Assembly (NCBI GenBank): GCA_017618275.1
Contig: JAFZUS010000128.1
Coordinates: forward strand, 27,148-91,147
Origin: Prevotella sp.
GTDB lineage: Bacteria; Bacteroidota; Bacteroidia; Bacteroidales; Bacteroidaceae
Length of the DNA: 64,000 nt
Direction of reading: 5' to 3'
The translations under genes and the position numbers were made by a program. Position 1 is the first letter of the stretch, and every line of letters starts with the position of its first letter. This document shows positions 7,221 through 18,611 of this stretch, in pieces. The notes below the pieces were generated by a model. That model was not told the DNA's origin. It saw only the letters and a program-made list of their open reading frames with translations, and made no database searches.

Positions 7221-10037
7221 ATGGATTACAATTTCAGAGAAATCGAACAGAAATGGCAGAAGCGATGGGTAGAGAATGGAACCTATCGTGTGGTGGAGGA
7301 CAAAAACAAGAAGAAATTCTATGTGCTGAACATGTTCCCTTATCCGAGTGGAGCAGGCTTGCACGTGGGTCATCCCTTAGGATATATCGCATCGGACATC
7401 TATGCCCGTTACAAGCGTCAGCAGGGTTATAATGTGCTCAACCCGATGGGTTATGATGCCTACGGACTGCCTGCAGAGCAATATGCTATCCAAACAGGTC
7501 AACATCCTGAGAAGACGACAGTTGAGAACATCAACCGCTATCGCAGTCAGCTGGATAAGATTGGTTTCTGCTTCGACTGGGAGCGTGAGGTGCGCACTTG
7601 CGACCCCATCTACTACAAGTGGACACAGTGGGCCTTTCAGCGCATGTTCAAGAGTTACTACAGCACTTCGTCGCACAAGGCTCAGCCAACCATTAAACTG
7701 ATTGAGCACTTTGAGTTGATGGGTACTGAGAATTGTCACGCGCTTGGTACTGAAGAGCTGCACTTTACAGCCTCTGACTGGGCAGGCTTCTCTGAGAAGA
7801 AAAAGCAGGAGGTGCTGATGAACTATCGTATTGCCTATCTTGCTGATACGATGGTGAACTGGTGTCCGAAGTTGGGTACTGTGTTGGCTAACGATGAGGT
7901 AGTGGATGGTGTCAGCGTTCGTGGTGGTTATCCTGTGGTGCAGAAGAAGATGCGCCAGTGGTGCCTGCGTGTCAGCGCTTATGCTCAGCGTCTGCTCGAT
8001 GGTCTCGAGGAAATCGATTGGACAGACTCACTGAAGGAGACCCAGCGCAACTGGATTGGTCGAAGCGAAGGAACAGAAGTCGAGTTTAACGTGGCTGACA
8101 GCGACAAACATTTCACCATCTTCACGACTCGTGCTGATACAATGTTTGGTGTGACCTTCATGGTGCTGGCTCCTGAATCAGAGTTGGTGGCTGAACTCAC
8201 CACACCTGAGCAGAAAGCTGAAGTCGATAAATATCTCGACTATGTGAAGAAGCGCACAGAGCGTGATCGTCAGATGGATCACAAGGTGACGGGCGTATTC
8301 TCTGGAAGTTACGCCATCAATCCGTTCAACGATGAGAAGATCCCCATCTGGATTGCAGAATATGTGTTGGCTGGTTATGGTACTGGTGCCATCATGGCCG
8401 TACCTGCTCACGACTCTCGTGACTACGCCTTCGCCAAGCACTTCAACTTGCCCATCATCCCGCTGATTGAGGGTGCTGATGTATCAGAGGAGAGCTACGA
8501 TGCCAAGGAGGGTATCATGTGTAACTCTTCAAGCGCTAAGTTCTCCTTGAATGGCCTGACTGTGAAGGAGGCCATTGCTGCTACTAAGAAGTTCGTGACA
8601 GAGCAGGGTCTTGGACGTGTAAAAGTAAACTATCGTTTGCGCGATGCTATCTTCTCTCGTCAGCGCTATTGGGGCGAGCCGTTCCCAGTTTACTACAAGG
8701 ACGATATGCCCTATATGATTCCCAAGGAGTGTCTGCCTCTGGAGTTGCCTGAGATCGACAAGTACCAGCCCACAGAGACTGGCGAGCCCCCATTGGGTCG
8801 TGCTAAGATGTGGGCTTGGGATACCAAGACAGACAAGGTGGTCAGCAAGGATGAAATCGACAACAAGACCGTCTTCCCACTTGAACTGAATACCATGCCT
8901 GGTTTCGCTGGCTCTTCAGCCTACTATCTGCGCTACATGGATCCCAAGAACGAGAAGGCTCTCGTAAGTCGCGAGGCTGATGAGTACTGGCGCAATGTAG
9001 ACCTCTACGTGGGTGGTACGGAGCATGCAACTGGTCACCTGATCTACTCTCGTTTCTGGAACAAGTTTCTCTATGACTCAGGTTATTCTTGCGAGGATGA
9101 GCCCTTCAAGAAGTTGGTGAATCAGGGTATGATTCAGGGTCGCTCGAACTTCGTGTATCGTATCGAGGATGAGGGCGCTGATAAGGGTAAGTTCGTCAGC
9201 TTCGGACTGAAGGACAACTACACCACCACACCTATCCACGTGGATGTGAATATCGTCAGCGCTGATGTGCTCGATGTTGAGGCCTTTAAGGCTTGGCGCC
9301 CTGAATATGAGAATGCTGAGTTTATCCTCGAGAATGGACAGTACAAGTGTGGCTGGGCCATTGAAAAAATGTCTAAGTCGATGTTCAACGTGGTGAATCC
9401 GGATATGATTGTCGAGAAGTATGGTGCTGACACGCTCCGTCTCTACGAGATGTTCCTTGGGCCTGTGGAGCAAAGCAAGCCTTGGGATACCAATGGTATC
9501 GACGGTTGCCACAGATTCCTGCGCAAGTTCTGGAATCTTTACCAGAATGGTTTCGAGGGCGAGGCAACAGCAGACAACCTGAAGAGCGTGCATAAACTCA
9601 TCAAGAAGGTGTCTCAGGATATCGAGACCTTCAGTTATAACACCTCGATCTCTGCCTTTATGATCTGCGTGAATGAACTCTCGCAGCAGAAGTGCAAGAA
9701 CAAGGAGATGCTGAAGACCCTCGTGATCCTGATCGCGCCCTTTGCTCCCCATATCGCTGAAGAATTGTGGGAGATGCTAGGCGAGCAGGGTAGTGTCTGC
9801 GATTCTCAGTGGCCTGCATGGAACGAGGAGTATCTGGTAGAGAGTCAGGTGAAGTTGGGTGTTGCCTTCAACGGTAAGGCCCGCTTTGAGATGCAGTTCG
9901 CTGCTGATGCCGACAACAAGACCATCGAGGAGGCTGTCCTTGCTGACGAGCGCTCAGCCAAGTATCTCGAAGGCTTCCAAGTAGCAAAGGTTATCATCGT
10001 CCCTAAGCGTATGGTGAACATCGTGCTGAAGAAATAA
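7221..10037 (+). CDS. leuS: Leucyl-tRNA synthetase
   Basis: A 938-residue class I aminoacyl-tRNA synthetase charging tRNA-Leu. The HIGH-like HVGH motif is at residues 48-51 after [11 protein letters not shown], the CP1 editing domain spans roughly 230-450 (with the TTRADTMFG and [16 protein letters not shown] motifs), and KMSKS is at 716-720. The C-terminal anticodon-binding domain is present, so the gene is complete. A TAnnTTTG promoter box precedes it, and yitT begins directly after the stop codon. Confidence 0.97.
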   Translation: MDYNFREIEQKWQKRWVENGTYRVVEDKNKKKFYVLNMFPYPSGAGLHVGHPLGYIASDIYARYKRQQGYNVLNPMGYDAYGLPAEQYAIQTGQHPEKTTVENINRYRSQLDKIGFCFDWEREVRTCDPIYYKWTQWAFQRMFKSYYSTSSHKAQPTIKLIEHFELMGTENCHALGTEELHFTASDWAGFSEKKKQEVLMNYRIAYLADTMVNWCPKLGTVLANDEVVDGVSVRGGYPVVQKKMRQWCLRVSAYAQRLLDGLEEIDWTDSLKETQRNWIGRSEGTEVEFNVADSDKHFTIFTTRADTMFGVTFMVLAPESELVAELTTPEQKAEVDKYLDYVKKRTERDRQMDHKVTGVFSGSYAINPFNDEKIPIWIAEYVLAGYGTGAIMAVPAHDSRDYAFAKHFNLPIIPLIEGADVSEESYDAKEGIMCNSSSAKFSLNGLTVKEAIAATKKFVTEQGLGRVKVNYRLRDAIFSRQRYWGEPFPVYYKDDMPYMIPKECLPLELPEIDKYQPTETGEPPLGRAKMWAWDTKTDKVVSKDEIDNKTVFPLELNTMPGFAGSSAYYLRYMDPKNEKALVSREADEYWRNVDLYVGGTEHATGHLIYSRFWNKFLYDSGYSCEDEPFKKLVNQGMIQGRSNFVYRIEDEGADKGKFVSFGLKDNYTTTPIHVDVNIVSADVLDVEAFKAWRPEYENAEFILENGQYKCGWAIEKMSKSMFNVVNPDMIVEKYGADTLRLYEMFLGPVEQSKPWDTNGIDGCHRFLRKFWNLYQNGFEGEATADNLKSVHKLIKKVSQDIETFSYNTSISAFMICVNELSQQKCKNKEMLKTLVILIAPFAPHIAEELWEMLGEQGSVCDSQWPAWNEEYLVESQVKLGVAFNGKARFEMQFAADADNKTIEEAVLADERSAKYLEGFQVAKVIIVPKRMVNIVLKK

Positions 10038-10997
10038 ATGATGACAATACATCGCAAAATGATATGGAATGAGGTCAAGGACTATTCTTTCATAGCCCTT
10101 GGCCTTGCCATCTATACCATTGCCTTTACCGTCTTCCTGATGCCTTATCAGATTGTGGCTGGAGGTGTGACGGGTCTCTCTGCTATCATCTACTACGCCA
10201 CAGGATTCCATTTGGAGAATACCTACATCATCATCAACGGCATTCTGCTCATCATGGCACTGAAGATACTCGGCTTCAAGTTTATGATGAAGACCATCTT
10301 TGCCATCTTCACGCTTTACTTTATGCTGATGTTTGCCCAGGATATTCTGCCAAAACAGGACAATGGGCTGCCTTTCAAACTGATGGGTGAGGGACAGGAC
10401 TTTATGTCGATGATTATCGGATGTGTGCTTACAGGTATCGCCTTGGCTACGGTGTTCTCTAATAATGGTTCAACTGGTGGTACAGATATTATCGCTGCTT
10501 CAGTCAATAAGTATCATCCAAATGTGACACTGGGCAATGTCCTTTTAGCAGCCGATTTCTGTATTATCGGATCCTGTATGTTCTTCCCCCAGTTTGGTAC
10601 GTACCTGGAACGGGCTCATAAGGTGATGTTCGGCTTCTGTGTGATGGCGATGGAGAACTATACCCTTGACTATGTGATGAACGCCAGACGACAATCTGTG
10701 CAATTCCTCATTTTTACCAAGAAATGGCAGGAGATAGCCAACGCTATCGGCACAGAAATGAATCATGGTGTGACCATCCTCGACGGACACGGTTGGTACA
10801 CTGGTCAGGAAATGAAAGTACTTTGTATCCTTGCCAAGAAGAACGAAAGCCTCAATATCTTCCGCTTGATTAAGATGATCGACCCCCAGGCCTTTGTCTC
10901 GCAGAGTGCCGTTATCGGTGTCTATGGTGAGGGATTTGATGAAATGAGGGTAAAAATAAAACAACATAAACTCGATGAAGATCGTATTCGCAACTAA
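10038..10997 (+). CDS. YitT family membrane protein
   Basis: A 319-residue integral membrane protein with about five or six hydrophobic helices in the first 200 residues (the YitT_membrane part, with [12 protein letters not shown] and [12 protein letters not shown] blocks). A soluble C-terminal DUF2179 domain ([18 protein letters not shown], then a block with [17 protein letters not shown]) follows. Transport or export functions are suspected for the family but not settled. The ATG directly follows the leuS stop codon, and the end overlaps rdgB by 23 nt, so all three are co-transcribed. Confidence 0.88.
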   Translation: MMTIHRKMIWNEVKDYSFIALGLAIYTIAFTVFLMPYQIVAGGVTGLSAIIYYATGFHLENTYIIINGILLIMALKILGFKFMMKTIFAIFTLYFMLMFAQDILPKQDNGLPFKLMGEGQDFMSMIIGCVLTGIALATVFSNNGSTGGTDIIAASVNKYHPNVTLGNVLLAADFCIIGSCMFFPQFGTYLERAHKVMFGFCVMAMENYTLDYVMNARRQSVQFLIFTKKWQEIANAIGTEMNHGVTILDGHGWYTGQEMKVLCILAKKNESLNIFRLIKMIDPQAFVSQSAVIGVYGEGFDEMRVKIKQHKLDEDRIRN

Positions 10998-11586
10998 CAA
11001 TCAGCATAAACTCAGTGAGATCCGTGATATACTTGGTGAGAGCATTGAAGTGCTTTCGCTGAAGGACATCAATTGTGATGTAGATATCCCTGAGACAGGC
11101 AAGACACTCGAAGAGAATGCCCTGCAAAAGGCACAATACGTCTATGACCACTATCATATCGACTGTTTTGCAGATGATACAGGTTTAGAGGTAGAAGCCC
11201 TCAATGGAGCACCTGGCGTCTATTCTGCACGTTATGCTGGGGAGGGACACGATTCTGAGGCCAATATGGCCAAACTTTTGAAGGAATTAGGAGAAAATAA
11301 CAATCGCAAAGCAAGATTTCGCACTGTTATTACGTTAATACAAAGAAAGGATATATGCCCCTGTGGCTGTAACAGTATTAAGGAGATCCACCAGTTTGAG
11401 GGAATCGTCAATGGCGAGATAATCCGTGAACGTAGGGGAGGGGAGGGCTTCGGCTATGACCCCATCTTTCAGCCTGAAGGCTACGACAAGACGTTTGCTG
11501 AGTTAGGTATGGACATCAAGAATCACATCAGTCATCGTGCCAGAGCCACACAGAAACTCGCAGACTTTCTCTTAAAAGGAAAATAA
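10975..11586 (+). CDS. rdgB: Non-canonical purine NTP pyrophosphatase (RdgB/HAM1)
   Basis: A 203-residue ITPase family enzyme that hydrolyses dITP, ITP and XTP to the monophosphates, keeping deaminated purines out of DNA. It begins [16 protein letters not shown] and carries the family blocks [22 protein letters not shown] and GFGYDPIF with SHRARA near the end. It overlaps the end of the yitT gene and is followed 15 bp later by the porZ-like gene. There is a short Cys-rich insertion near residues 123-128 (ICPCGC). Confidence 0.93.
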   Translation: MKIVFATNNQHKLSEIRDILGESIEVLSLKDINCDVDIPETGKTLEENALQKAQYVYDHYHIDCFADDTGLEVEALNGAPGVYSARYAGEGHDSEANMAKLLKELGENNNRKARFRTVITLIQRKDICPCGCNSIKEIHQFEGIVNGEIIRERRGGEGFGYDPIFQPEGYDKTFAELGMDIKNHISHRARATQKLADFLLKGK

Positions 11587-11601
11587 AAAAGTAAAGGAAT
11601 T

Positions 11602-13650
11602 ATGAGGAAAATAATAACAACAATATGTGACTTTTGGATAAAAGGTATTTTACCTTTATTCCTTTTTACCTTTTTACCTTTACAGGCTCAGGTTGGAACG
11701 TGGAAGAACTATCTTTCATACAATCATATAGAACAAATCTATGCTTCAGGCGATGACATCTTCGTCAGAGCCAGCAATGGTCTTTATATGTACAACAAGA
11801 AAGACCAAAGTATTACTACCTTTGACAGAACGAACGGCCTCTCTGACACCAACATCAAACTGATTGGTTGGAGCAAACAAGCCAAGAGATTGATTGCCGT
11901 CTATCAGAATTCCAATATCGACCTGATTGAGACCAATGGTAATATTACCAATATCTCTTCGCTCTACTCAAAAACGATGACAGGTGATAAATCTGTAAAC
12001 GATATATACATCGATGGTCAGTTTGCCTATCTTTCCACAGGATTTGGTATTGTAAAAGTCAATATGCAGAAAGTAGAGATTACAGAAACCTATCATTTGG
12101 GAAAGAAAATCCTGGCTACCAGTATCAGGAATAATATTATCTACGCAAAGATAAATAAATCAACAGCGATGTCAGCGTCCCTCTCCAGTAATCTCCTTGA
12201 TCCAAACAACTGGACAACAACAAAAGATTTCCCTGCTGACACTTTCATCAGCGATCAAAGCGACTGGGAAACCTATTATGACCTGATATCAACCCTTAAA
12301 CCTGGAGGTCCTAAATATAACCTTTTCGGCTTTATGAGATTCATCAATGGTAAACTTATTACCTGCGATAACAACAAAAGCGATAATGTTACTGCTACAA
12401 TACAAGTTCTACATAATGATGACTGGACATCCTTTGAAACAGAAACCGTCTATGAAAAAATAGGCAGGAGTTTTGTTAATGCTTATGCTGTGGATGTAGA
12501 CCCGTTAGATGATACACATTATTTTGTTGGAGCAAGAGCCGGTCTCTTTGAATTCAAAGATGGAAAGTTTGTAAATCACTACAATAGCAATAATAGTCCT
12601 ATCGAAGCATATAATGGAACAAGTCTTAACCATCAGATGGTAACAGGGGTAAAATATGATAAATCTGGAGATTTATGGTTAATAAATAGTTCTGCTCCAA
12701 CAAAGTCCGTTATAAAATATACAAAATCAGGCGAGTTTGTATCATACGATGTTCCACAAGTGATGAAACTCGAGAGTAATGGATATACCAATAAGAGTAA
12801 TGGCGAACTAGCAAATATCATTATAGACAGCAAGGGCTACATGTGGTTCGTCAACAATAACTGGTACAGGCCAGCAGCCTATAGATACGACATGAACAAT
12901 AATAATTGTATAGAATATTATAATTTTGTCAATCAGGATGGCACGGAAATTAATACCACCTATGGTGTTAGGTGTGTATGTGAAGATAAAGAGGGCAACA
13001 TGTGGTTAGGTACAGACTTAGGGCCTATCTTGCTTGAGAAATCACAAATCGAAGCAGAGAATCCTATTTACACACAAGTTAAAGTACCACGTAACGACGG
13101 TACTAACTATGCTGACTACCTGCTTAACAAAATGGATATCACTGCTATTGCTATTGATGCAGGAAACAGAAAGTGGATGGGTACTAATGGTAATGGTGTT
13201 TACCTGATAAGTGCTGACAATATTACACAACTACAACATTTCACTACCGAGAATAGCAAATTACTTTCAAATATCGTTAAGTCTATTGCCATTAATGAAA
13301 AGACCGGTGAAATATTCTTTGGCACAGACAATGGATTATGTTCATACATAAGTGACGCTACCGATATCAATACAGAAATGACAAAAGACAACGTATGGGC
13401 ATATCCTAATCCTGTCACTCCAGATTATACGGGACTCATAACCGTTGTAGGGCTTACATATAATGCCGACGTTAAGATTCTATCTTCTAATGGTGCCCTT
13501 ATAGCGGAAGGACGCAGCAATGGTGGGTCATTCACATGGGATGGAAAAGACAAAAACGGCAACCGTGTTGCATCGGGAATCTATATGGTGGCAACTGCAA
13601 CAAGCGACGGAAAGAAGGGTACTGTGTGTAAAATTGCTATTCTGAACTGA
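11602..13650 (+). CDS. porZ: PorZ-like beta-propeller protein of type IX secretion
   Basis: A 682-residue secreted protein with a signal peptide ending at LPLQAQ. Repeated propeller blades follow (for example DDIFVRASNGLYMYNK and WLGTDLGPILLE, similar to two-component-regulator propellers). The C-terminal domain (YPNPVTPDYTG, SFTWDGKDKNGNRVASGIYMV) resembles the type IX sorting domain. In Porphyromonas, PorZ is a surface part of the attachment complex that processes type IX cargo. The signal peptide is encoded by a TTTTACCT octamer tract. The gene is followed 14 bp later by the membrane glycosyltransferase-like gene. Confidence 0.75.
   Translation: MRKIITTICDFWIKGILPLFLFTFLPLQAQVGTWKNYLSYNHIEQIYASGDDIFVRASNGLYMYNKKDQSITTFDRTNGLSDTNIKLIGWSKQAKRLIAVYQNSNIDLIETNGNITNISSLYSKTMTGDKSVNDIYIDGQFAYLSTGFGIVKVNMQKVEITETYHLGKKILATSIRNNIIYAKINKSTAMSASLSSNLLDPNNWTTTKDFPADTFISDQSDWETYYDLISTLKPGGPKYNLFGFMRFINGKLITCDNNKSDNVTATIQVLHNDDWTSFETETVYEKIGRSFVNAYAVDVDPLDDTHYFVGARAGLFEFKDGKFVNHYNSNNSPIEAYNGTSLNHQMVTGVKYDKSGDLWLINSSAPTKSVIKYTKSGEFVSYDVPQVMKLESNGYTNKSNGELANIIIDSKGYMWFVNNNWYRPAAYRYDMNNNNCIEYYNFVNQDGTEINTTYGVRCVCEDKEGNMWLGTDLGPILLEKSQIEAENPIYTQVKVPRNDGTNYADYLLNKMDITAIAIDAGNRKWMGTNGNGVYLISADNITQLQHFTTENSKLLSNIVKSIAINEKTGEIFFGTDNGLCSYISDATDINTEMTKDNVWAYPNPVTPDYTGLITVVGLTYNADVKILSSNGALIAEGRSNGGSFTWDGKDKNGNRVASGIYMVATATSDGKKGTVCKIAILN
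11648..11683. repeat. TTTTACCT octamer tract in the porZ signal sequence
   Basis: About four octamers, TTTTACCT / TTATTCCT / TTTTACCT / TTTTACCT, encode the hydrophobic core of the signal peptide. A change of one unit would shift the frame. Confidence 0.65.
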
Positions 13651-13664
13651 TCAATGGATACGGC

Positions 13665-15089
13665 ATGAAAAAGTTTATAATAAAGTATTATGGTATTATA
13701 CTAATATTATTATTAGTTCCACTGCTGCTTTATTATGTCATACCTATTCTACCTACTCATGATGACTGGGCTTCAACAACAAGGCCTGACTTCAATCCTT
13801 TTTTTATAAAGGAAAGGTTTCTTTTTTATGGATACCATTGGAGACCTTTTGATGCCATCCTTGGGTATATTGTAGGCCTTAATCCTCAACAACTTTACCC
13901 GACATTCAATCATTGTATCATCATTATTGGACATTTACTATGTGCGTGTCTTATATTCAGGTTACTATCAGAACTAAAATTTAGTAATCAGGCTAATAAC
14001 ATTACAACCATCTATTTTTTCATAGCCCCTGCCACAATGGCAACTGTAACTGCCGTAGACAGTATGAACCAGACATTTGCTCTTGTCTGTGATATCATTG
14101 CATTCTTGGTCTATATTAACCTGAGAAAAGGCAAATACCTTGCTTGGATAGGCATGGTTTTCGTGGCTACTCTGTTTAAGGAAAACGGCCTGATGTGGGC
14201 ACTGATATGTCCTATATTAGCCTATGAATTTGACTTCATAAATTTTAAGACACTGAAAAAAGATATCCTGATAGGATTAGTCATAATGGCTTCTTATGCA
14301 CTTGTCATTTTCCTGTTGCCAAAAGAAATCATTATACATCCAGAATATGTTCCTGAAGTATTAAAGATAATAAAGAACGTTGTCAAATTCGTATTCACTA
14401 CATTTATTACAATAGACTATATCTATCTGCTCCACGAACCCAACCGTAATCTGACGATTGCCGTTATTTCCTTTATTCTGACACTACCATTCCTATACCT
14501 ACTCTTTATTAGAAATGCCAGACAGTTTCTCAGTAAGAAGATGATTTGTACCGTATTGTGCTTGCTTATTGCAGTTGCACCACACATTGGCACAGTCTTC
14601 AGTATGATGCATACTTATGCTGGTATGGCTATGTTGGCCATAATGATAGCATTCTCTATTGATAAATATAAAAAAAATCTCAAACCTATTTACATTTCAT
14701 TTGTTCTGTTCTGTCTATCAGCCATCATCATTAATCATCATCTCATCAATTCATCTGTAGAGTCAGGAATGGTAGGCAAAATGATGGCTAGAGAAGCAAT
14801 TAAGAAAACAGAAAAACCTGTTAATTCTGTCTATGTTGTCATCATTGAAGACGATAATTCTAAATTATCCTCATTTTGCGTTATTCCTTATGAAGCATTT
14901 GGATGGGGATTGGCATCACAATATGAGACGAATTACCAATGGCCAAAGGTTATAGAAGATACTACTATCGAACGTTCTCAGGAATCCCTAAAACTTGCTA
15001 AAAAAATCTGTTTTGAGATTCTAAACAGAAAGAAATATGATTGTGTATGGATTGTTAATGGAAAAGAAATCGATGTCGTTAAATATTAA
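13665..15089 (+). CDS. Polytopic membrane protein, GT-C glycosyltransferase-like
   Basis: A 474-residue protein with about ten membrane helices. After the first helix comes a HDDW motif (residues near 32-35), which resembles the acidic first-loop motif of lipid-dependent GT-C glycosyltransferases, and near residue 169 a KENGLMW motif like the KE motif of those enzymes. I cannot assign a substrate. It sits between porZ and two CotH-type kinase genes and overlaps the first of them by 17 nt, so it may decorate an exported glycan or protein. Base composition is clearly richer in AT than leuS upstream. Confidence 0.65.
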   Translation: MKKFIIKYYGIILILLLVPLLLYYVIPILPTHDDWASTTRPDFNPFFIKERFLFYGYHWRPFDAILGYIVGLNPQQLYPTFNHCIIIIGHLLCACLIFRLLSELKFSNQANNITTIYFFIAPATMATVTAVDSMNQTFALVCDIIAFLVYINLRKGKYLAWIGMVFVATLFKENGLMWALICPILAYEFDFINFKTLKKDILIGLVIMASYALVIFLLPKEIIIHPEYVPEVLKIIKNVVKFVFTTFITIDYIYLLHEPNRNLTIAVISFILTLPFLYLLFIRNARQFLSKKMICTVLCLLIAVAPHIGTVFSMMHTYAGMAMLAIMIAFSIDKYKKNLKPIYISFVLFCLSAIIINHHLINSSVESGMVGKMMAREAIKKTEKPVNSVYVVIIEDDNSKLSSFCVIPYEAFGWGLASQYETNYQWPKVIEDTTIERSQESLKLAKKICFEILNRKKYDCVWIVNGKEIDVVKY

Positions 15090-16548
15090 AAATACAATTA
15101 CCAAATCTATTATCATCTTCGTTTGGATATCTATTCAGGCGACAAACACTATGATGTCACAAAATGTGATTACTATTGATGAAGTTAAACAAGTCGGCTT
15201 ATGCGTTTTAGAAATAACCACCATTGATGGTGAAGAACCTAAGGGTGCTATTATAGAATCAAAGTGGCAACCGGGTACTTATAATATAACTTACGAAAAC
15301 AAAGTGCCGTGCCAATTGGTATTAAGTAAAAATAATCATCTATTATATGATAGTGGACCATATCAAAAAGATACTTCTGGAGCAACCATACGTATCAATG
15401 GTAACACTTCAGCATTTTATTCAGATCCACTGAATATGCCATATAAACTGAAATTAGAAAATGCTGCTGATATGTTATGTCGTGGAAATGATGAAAAATA
15501 TGCTGATAAACACTGGCGGCTGTTAAAAGATGCTACATCATTAAATACCATCGTAGGACTTAAGTTAAGCCAACTTATAGGATTGGAATGGACAGCGGCA
15601 TATACTCCGTGTAACGTCATCATAAATGGTGATTATCGTGGCTGTTATCTGCTTATTGAGACAGTTAAGCGTAATAATAAATGTCGTATTAGTTGTGATA
15701 AAGAAACAGGATGTATCATAGAGCGTGATCCTTATTGGTGGAAAGAGAACAAATACTTTTCTTCGACTTGGTATAGTGATGATAGCATGTATCGGTGGAC
15801 ATGGAAATATCCTGATGAAGATAATTTGAGCGAGGATACTGAGTTATATATAAGCCAATTTATTGACAATATGGAACATAATATTGAGAATGGAAAATAT
15901 AACGAATATATAGATATAGAATCATGGGTAAAATGGTTATTGGCTCATGATATTCTAGGAACTCGCGACTCTGGAGGAGCCAATATGTATTTTAAAAAAG
16001 AAGATAATACTTATAACAGTGTTTTAGAAATGCCATGTATCTGGGATTTTGATTCTAACTATGATGTTAGCCCTGGTAACTTTTCAAAATTACATACTTC
16101 TACACATGCTTATTTCAGTTCTTTATTCAAAAGCGATAATAAAGCATTTGCGAAAAAATATGTTGAATTTTGGAATGATATTAAGGATGAGTTAGTAAAT
16201 AAACTTACCCAATATTTCAATGATTATGCAATGTCAGAAGAATCTACTGCTTTAGATTTATCAAGAATTTTAAATAACAGACGATGGAATACAACATATG
16301 GAAATGTGGAAAATGATATCAGTAAATTATTTGATTGGCTTAATAAACACATAGAGCCACTTAATAATAATATACAACTTATACAAAATACATATTCTTA
16401 CATAAACACAATAAATATTAATGATGAATTAGATAATAAATACTTTAATGTAAAAGGTATAAGTGTAAGAACCCCAAAAATGGGATCTATTGTAATACTT
16501 ACAGATAATAAAAAGCATAAAACATACAAAGTATTAGTAAATAGATGA
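15073..16548 (+). CDS. CotH-type secreted kinase, first copy
   Basis: A 491-residue protein with an N-terminal signal segment (TKSIIIFVWISIQA). The CotH kinase fold is visible: ATIRINGNTSAFYSDPLNMPYKLKL, the DYRGCYLLIETVKR motif near the centre of the kinase core, and IWDFDSNYD carrying the metal-binding Asp residues. CotH proteins of spores and eukaryotes are secretory-pathway protein kinases. The last 35 residues form a sorting-type tail. Starts at 15037 and 15058 are also possible; 15073 gives the cleanest signal peptide. The gene overlaps both neighbours, and GtrA follows with a 4-nt overlap. Confidence 0.75.
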   Translation: MSLNIKNTITKSIIIFVWISIQATNTMMSQNVITIDEVKQVGLCVLEITTIDGEEPKGAIIESKWQPGTYNITYENKVPCQLVLSKNNHLLYDSGPYQKDTSGATIRINGNTSAFYSDPLNMPYKLKLENAADMLCRGNDEKYADKHWRLLKDATSLNTIVGLKLSQLIGLEWTAAYTPCNVIINGDYRGCYLLIETVKRNNKCRISCDKETGCIIERDPYWWKENKYFSSTWYSDDSMYRWTWKYPDEDNLSEDTELYISQFIDNMEHNIENGKYNEYIDIESWVKWLLAHDILGTRDSGGANMYFKKEDNTYNSVLEMPCIWDFDSNYDVSPGNFSKLHTSTHAYFSSLFKSDNKAFAKKYVEFWNDIKDELVNKLTQYFNDYAMSEESTALDLSRILNNRRWNTTYGNVENDISKLFDWLNKHIEPLNNNIQLIQNTYSYINTININDELDNKYFNVKGISVRTPKMGSIVILTDNKKHKTYKVLVNR

Positions 16549-16970
16549 CAATTAAACACTTCATATATTTATTTACCGATAAGACTTTTATGAAGTTTGT
16601 TATGGTGGGAATTATCAATACTATAGTTGGTACTACTATCATGTTTGTATTCTATAATGTATTTAATCTTAGTTATTGGGTATCTTCTGCCTCAAATTAC
16701 TTTTTTGGCAGCATCTGCAGTTTTATTTTAAATAAACATTTTACCTTTAATTATAAGAATCATTTTTGGTCTTCATTTTTACGATTCACAATTAATATTC
16801 TTATATGCTATCTGTTAGCATACGGAATAGCAAAGCCATTGATAAAATGGATACTCTCTGATTTTAGTACCACATATCAAGAAAATATAGCAATGCTATT
16901 AGGTATGTGTCTCTTTGTGGTATTTAACTATTTAGGACAACGCTTCTTTACATTTAAACATAAAAAATGA
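16545..16970 (+). CDS. GtrA family membrane protein
   Basis: A 141-residue protein with four membrane helices and the family marks FVMVGIINTIVGTTIMF, NYFFGSICSFILNKHFTF and NYLGQRFFTFKHKK. GtrA proteins are thought to move lipid-linked sugars across the inner membrane. It is coupled by 4-nt overlaps to both CotH genes, which suggests that the kinase cluster acts together with glycan or lipid-linked sugar export. Confidence 0.9.
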   Translation: MTIKHFIYLFTDKTFMKFVMVGIINTIVGTTIMFVFYNVFNLSYWVSSASNYFFGSICSFILNKHFTFNYKNHFWSSFLRFTINILICYLLAYGIAKPLIKWILSDFSTTYQENIAMLLGMCLFVVFNYLGQRFFTFKHKK

Positions 16971-18601
16971 AAAGGTTATTTCTTTCACTTCTAGTATTAA
17001 GTATTACATACTATTTACAGGCACAATTGGTTATTAATAATCATGCTGCATTTTATGATAGCCAAACAAATACATGGCTGGCAAGTATTCCTGAAACAAT
17101 GTTTGGAAAAGACTGTCAATTGAGTATTACTATGCAAGACGGATGGAAAGACTTAATTATTGACAATGAATCAGTGGACAGCCATTTTACATTTAAAGAA
17201 ATAACTGCAGAAAGTGCTTATCAAACAAGTATTACAGATGCAGATGGAAATATCATTAAAGGCAATATACAGTTTACTTTTCTTCCTATTTTACATTTGA
17301 ATGGAGAATTCGGTAATGAATATCAGCACGGAACTGTTACCATTTCTAGTCCTGACGAACATACAGACATCATTTTGGATGCTAATATTAAATGGCGTGG
17401 TGGATCAACTAACAAAGGTAAGAAACACAAAAGAAATTACAAATTAAAATTCAATGACGATTACCAATTTTTCGGACTCCGAAAAGATAACAATTGGATT
17501 CTTGATGCAGGACAAAATGATCTTTTCCGTTTGCGTAATCGAGTTGCTATGGATATTTGGAATGATATGGTTTGTAAGCCGTACTATATCGACCAAGAAC
17601 CCAAGGCTCTTAGTGGGGTCAGGGGGCAAGTTTTAGAAGTTTTTCTAAACAATGAATATCGGGGAATTTATAATTTCTCTGAAAACATGGATCGGAAACA
17701 ACTTAAACTTAAGAAATATGATAAGAATACTGGAGAAATACATGGCGGCCTATGGAAATCGGAAGGATATGGTAACACGCTCATGTGGGAATGTACTGAT
17801 ACATATGACAATAAAAGTGAAAAATGGGGCAAATTTGAACTAAAATATCCAGATTTGGATGATTTGCCAGAAAGTGACTGGAGCACATTATGGAATGCTA
17901 TCTACTTCGTTGCATATAGCAATGAAGAAGAATTCAGTCAAAATGTGGCTAGTTACTTCGATGTTCCCGTGCTTATTGATTATTATATATTTCTAGAAAC
18001 ACTTGCTGCACGAGATAATGTTGGTAAGAATGTTTTCTGGGCAGTTTACGACAAAACTATAGATAAAAAACTAACCCTTGCTATATGGGATTTGGATGGT
18101 ACAGTAGGTACAAAATGGTTGGGTGAAAAAGCAGGACCAACATGTGAGATGGATTATAGTCTTAAAGTTCTTACAGATCTATTAACATTTGATGTAAATC
18201 ATTTTTACGAAAAAGCAAATAAACGTTATCATGAACTAAGAAAAAAAATATTATCCGAAGATAAACTCATCAGTCGTTACACCAATTACTACACATTATT
18301 GAAAAAAAGTGGTGCCACAAAAAGAGAGGAAAAAAAGTGGTCAGGTGACACTGATGTAAAAAATGAAGAAATCAACTTTGATAAAGAAATAGCATATATT
18401 ACTGACTGGATAAATAAACGTATGCCATATCTGGATCATGATATTTTCCCAGAATCACTCTCAAATATAACGAATATCAGTAAAGAGTCAATAAATGACA
18501 ATAAACTATATAATCTAAATGGTCAAGTTATTAACGACAAAATGCATCTAAGAAAAGGTATATATATCCGTAATGGAAGGAAAATAATAATCATCAAATA
18601 A
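16967..18601 (+). CDS. CotH-type secreted kinase, second copy
   Basis: A 544-residue protein with a signal peptide ending near LQAQ. A short beta domain precedes the kinase domain, which has IKWRGGSTNKGKKHKRNYKLK, NEYRGIYNFSENMDRKQLKL and LAIWDLDGTVG with the conserved Asp pair. The C-terminus reads YNLNGQVINDKMHLRKGIYIRNGRKIIIIK-like and is a sorting tail. It is only distantly similar to the first CotH copy, so a recent tandem duplication is unlikely. It ends 10 bp from the convergent phosphatase gene. Confidence 0.85.
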   Translation: MKRLFLSLLVLSITYYLQAQLVINNHAAFYDSQTNTWLASIPETMFGKDCQLSITMQDGWKDLIIDNESVDSHFTFKEITAESAYQTSITDADGNIIKGNIQFTFLPILHLNGEFGNEYQHGTVTISSPDEHTDIILDANIKWRGGSTNKGKKHKRNYKLKFNDDYQFFGLRKDNNWILDAGQNDLFRLRNRVAMDIWNDMVCKPYYIDQEPKALSGVRGQVLEVFLNNEYRGIYNFSENMDRKQLKLKKYDKNTGEIHGGLWKSEGYGNTLMWECTDTYDNKSEKWGKFELKYPDLDDLPESDWSTLWNAIYFVAYSNEEEFSQNVASYFDVPVLIDYYIFLETLAARDNVGKNVFWAVYDKTIDKKLTLAIWDLDGTVGTKWLGEKAGPTCEMDYSLKVLTDLLTFDVNHFYEKANKRYHELRKKILSEDKLISRYTNYYTLLKKSGATKREEKKWSGDTDVKNEEINFDKEIAYITDWINKRMPYLDHDIFPESLSNITNISKESINDNKLYNLNGQVINDKMHLRKGIYIRNGRKIIIIK

Positions 18602-18611
18602 CTCCATTACA

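Noticed and set aside
9078-9752. Open frame of 224 codons opposite leuS
   Set aside because: Fully inside leuS with no promoter or motif; a shadow of the coding strand.
15073-18601. Spore-coat function for the CotH proteins
   Set aside because: The organism type does not sporulate and no other spore genes are present; the CotH fold is used more widely as a secreted kinase.
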